From positions 1 through 6,924 of the forward strand of contig JAGAAD010000084.1 of assembly GCA_017615445.1 (NCBI GenBank): a stretch of 6,924 nucleotides of DNA, in the 5' to 3' direction. Origin of the DNA: Bacteroidales bacterium (lineage in GTDB: Bacteria; Bacteroidota; Bacteroidia; Bacteroidales; UBA932). Made by a program: the position numbers and the translations under genes. The stretch's first letter is position 1, and each line of letters opens with the position of its first letter. A model generated the notes under the pieces. It was not told the DNA's origin. It saw only the letters and a list, made by a program, of their open reading frames with translations, and made no database searches. Positions 6,348-6,924 of the stretch are shown here, in pieces.

Positions 6348-6924
6348 TCCGAAAGCCACCCAGTAATCTGCCTCCATCTGCTGCCAGCGGGCGGAGGTTT
6401 CTTCGTAGACTTTCTGGGTGTAGGCGTTCAGTTTGCAGGGTTTCAAATCTGAAAGACCGTCGAATGCCTGGTGCTCTTCTTCAAGCACGTTGACGATAAA
6501 CTTGTCCTTCATCGCCTCCCAGGCAAGAGTGGCGAGTTTGTTGGCTTTGCGGTATCTCCATAGGGGAATCTCCGGGTCGTAGACATTCTGGCCGCAGCGG
6601 TCGAAGCCCTCGGGCAGACGGGTGCTGCCGCTGAAGATGGGGATGCGGGGGCTCTGGCCGGGGTTGTCGTAGGCCAGCCAACAGATGCCGCGCATAGGCT
6701 CCGGACGGGCGGCGTTGATGTCGATGACGGTGCTGTAGCAGCACCAGGCCACGGACACATTGCGCGCGAACTCCACCGAGCCGGGCGCGAGCTCGTTCAG
6801 CATGTTGCGCATGGTCGTGGTCATCCACGGGTTCGCGATCGGGCTGACCTGCCCGTTCAGCGTGAGGTTCTTGACCATGCTGTACTCCGTGCCTTCGTAG
6901 GTGGAGCGGAGGAGCTCCATGACC
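6336..6924 (-). CDS. C69-family dipeptidase, C-terminal part (5' end cut by window)
   Basis: The minus-strand frame is open to base 6924, so only the last 195 residues are seen; the TAA is at 6338-6336. The visible part resembles the C-terminal half of peptidase family C69 (PepD/DipA-like dipeptidases, Ntn-hydrolase fold). It has the segment LLRSTYEGTEYSMVKN near its start, then VAWCCYSTVIDI, then RGICWLAYDNPGQSPRIPIF leading into STRLPEGF, and a helical C-terminus. Family members cut dipeptides using an N-terminal Cys exposed by processing; that Cys, and any signal peptide, would be encoded beyond the window. Members are usually about 450-550 residues, so over half is missing. The listed stretch is GC-rich with no internal stop. 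The assignment rests on motif memory, so the family is likely but not certain. Confidence 0.7.
   Translation of the reverse strand, partial: VMELLRSTYEGTEYSMVKNLTLNGQVSPIANPWMTTTMRNMLNELAPGSVEFARNVSVAWCCYSTVIDINAARPEPMRGICWLAYDNPGQSPRIPIFSGSTRLPEGFDRCGQNVYDPEIPLWRYRKANKLATLAWEAMKDKFIVNVLEEEHQAFDGLSDLKPCKLNAYTQKVYEETSARWQQMEADYWVAFGLGF

Noticed and set aside
6481..6828. 115-codon minus-strand frame overlapping the dipeptidase gene
   Set aside because: It is rich in His, Arg and Ala with no domain. The overlapping frame that matches C69 and runs off the window is the real one.

Overview
The window looks like chromosomal DNA from a member of the Bacteroidota. The evidence is: perfect matches to the TAnnTTTG form of the -7 promoter element used by that phylum in front of three transcription units; no Shine-Dalgarno sequence at the gene starts that can be inspected; a short outer-membrane beta-barrel protein with a C-terminal aromatic residue; a DUF5715-like periplasmic protein; and an IF2 with a long charged N-terminal extension. 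The two translation genes and the right-hand end are GC-rich. The HNH gene in between is clearly AT-richer. The genus cannot be fixed from the sequence alone.

Layout. (1) 1-2256 (+): infB, open at the left edge, encoding all of IF2 except the start of its N-terminal extension. (2) 2257-2577: 321 bp without a gene, holding a 148-bp imperfect palindrome whose arms also fold separately, then two copies of a hairpin repeat with a 50-bp period, then a promoter for the next gene. (3) 2578-4254 (+): an ABC-F ATPase of the EttA type. (4) 5628 to 4255 (-): a two-gene operon, a small beta-barrel protein followed by a membrane-anchored protein with an M15-like zinc site; its stop codon directly abuts the stop codon of ettA. 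(5) 5736-6221 (+): an AT-rich stand-alone HNH endonuclease gene. (6) 6306-6236 (-): tRNA-Gln(UUG) with its own promoter. (7) 6924-6336 (-): the C-terminal part of a C69-family dipeptidase gene, open at the right edge.

How the genes fit together. infB and ettA both act on the ribosome: IF2 places initiator tRNA, and EttA gates the first elongation steps. A promoter of its own and the repeat block suggest that ettA can be transcribed separately. The minus-strand pair looks like a cell-envelope operon. Transcription is tightly packed: the terminator of the minus-strand operon lies inside the last codons of ettA, the HNH gene and the tRNA share one bidirectional terminator whose loop contains the HNH stop codon, and the -33 element of the tRNA promoter lies in the last codons of the dipeptidase gene.

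No clear new multi-gene system is present. The least explained parts are the nested palindrome plus hairpin repeats between infB and ettA, and the AT-rich HNH gene beside the tRNA.
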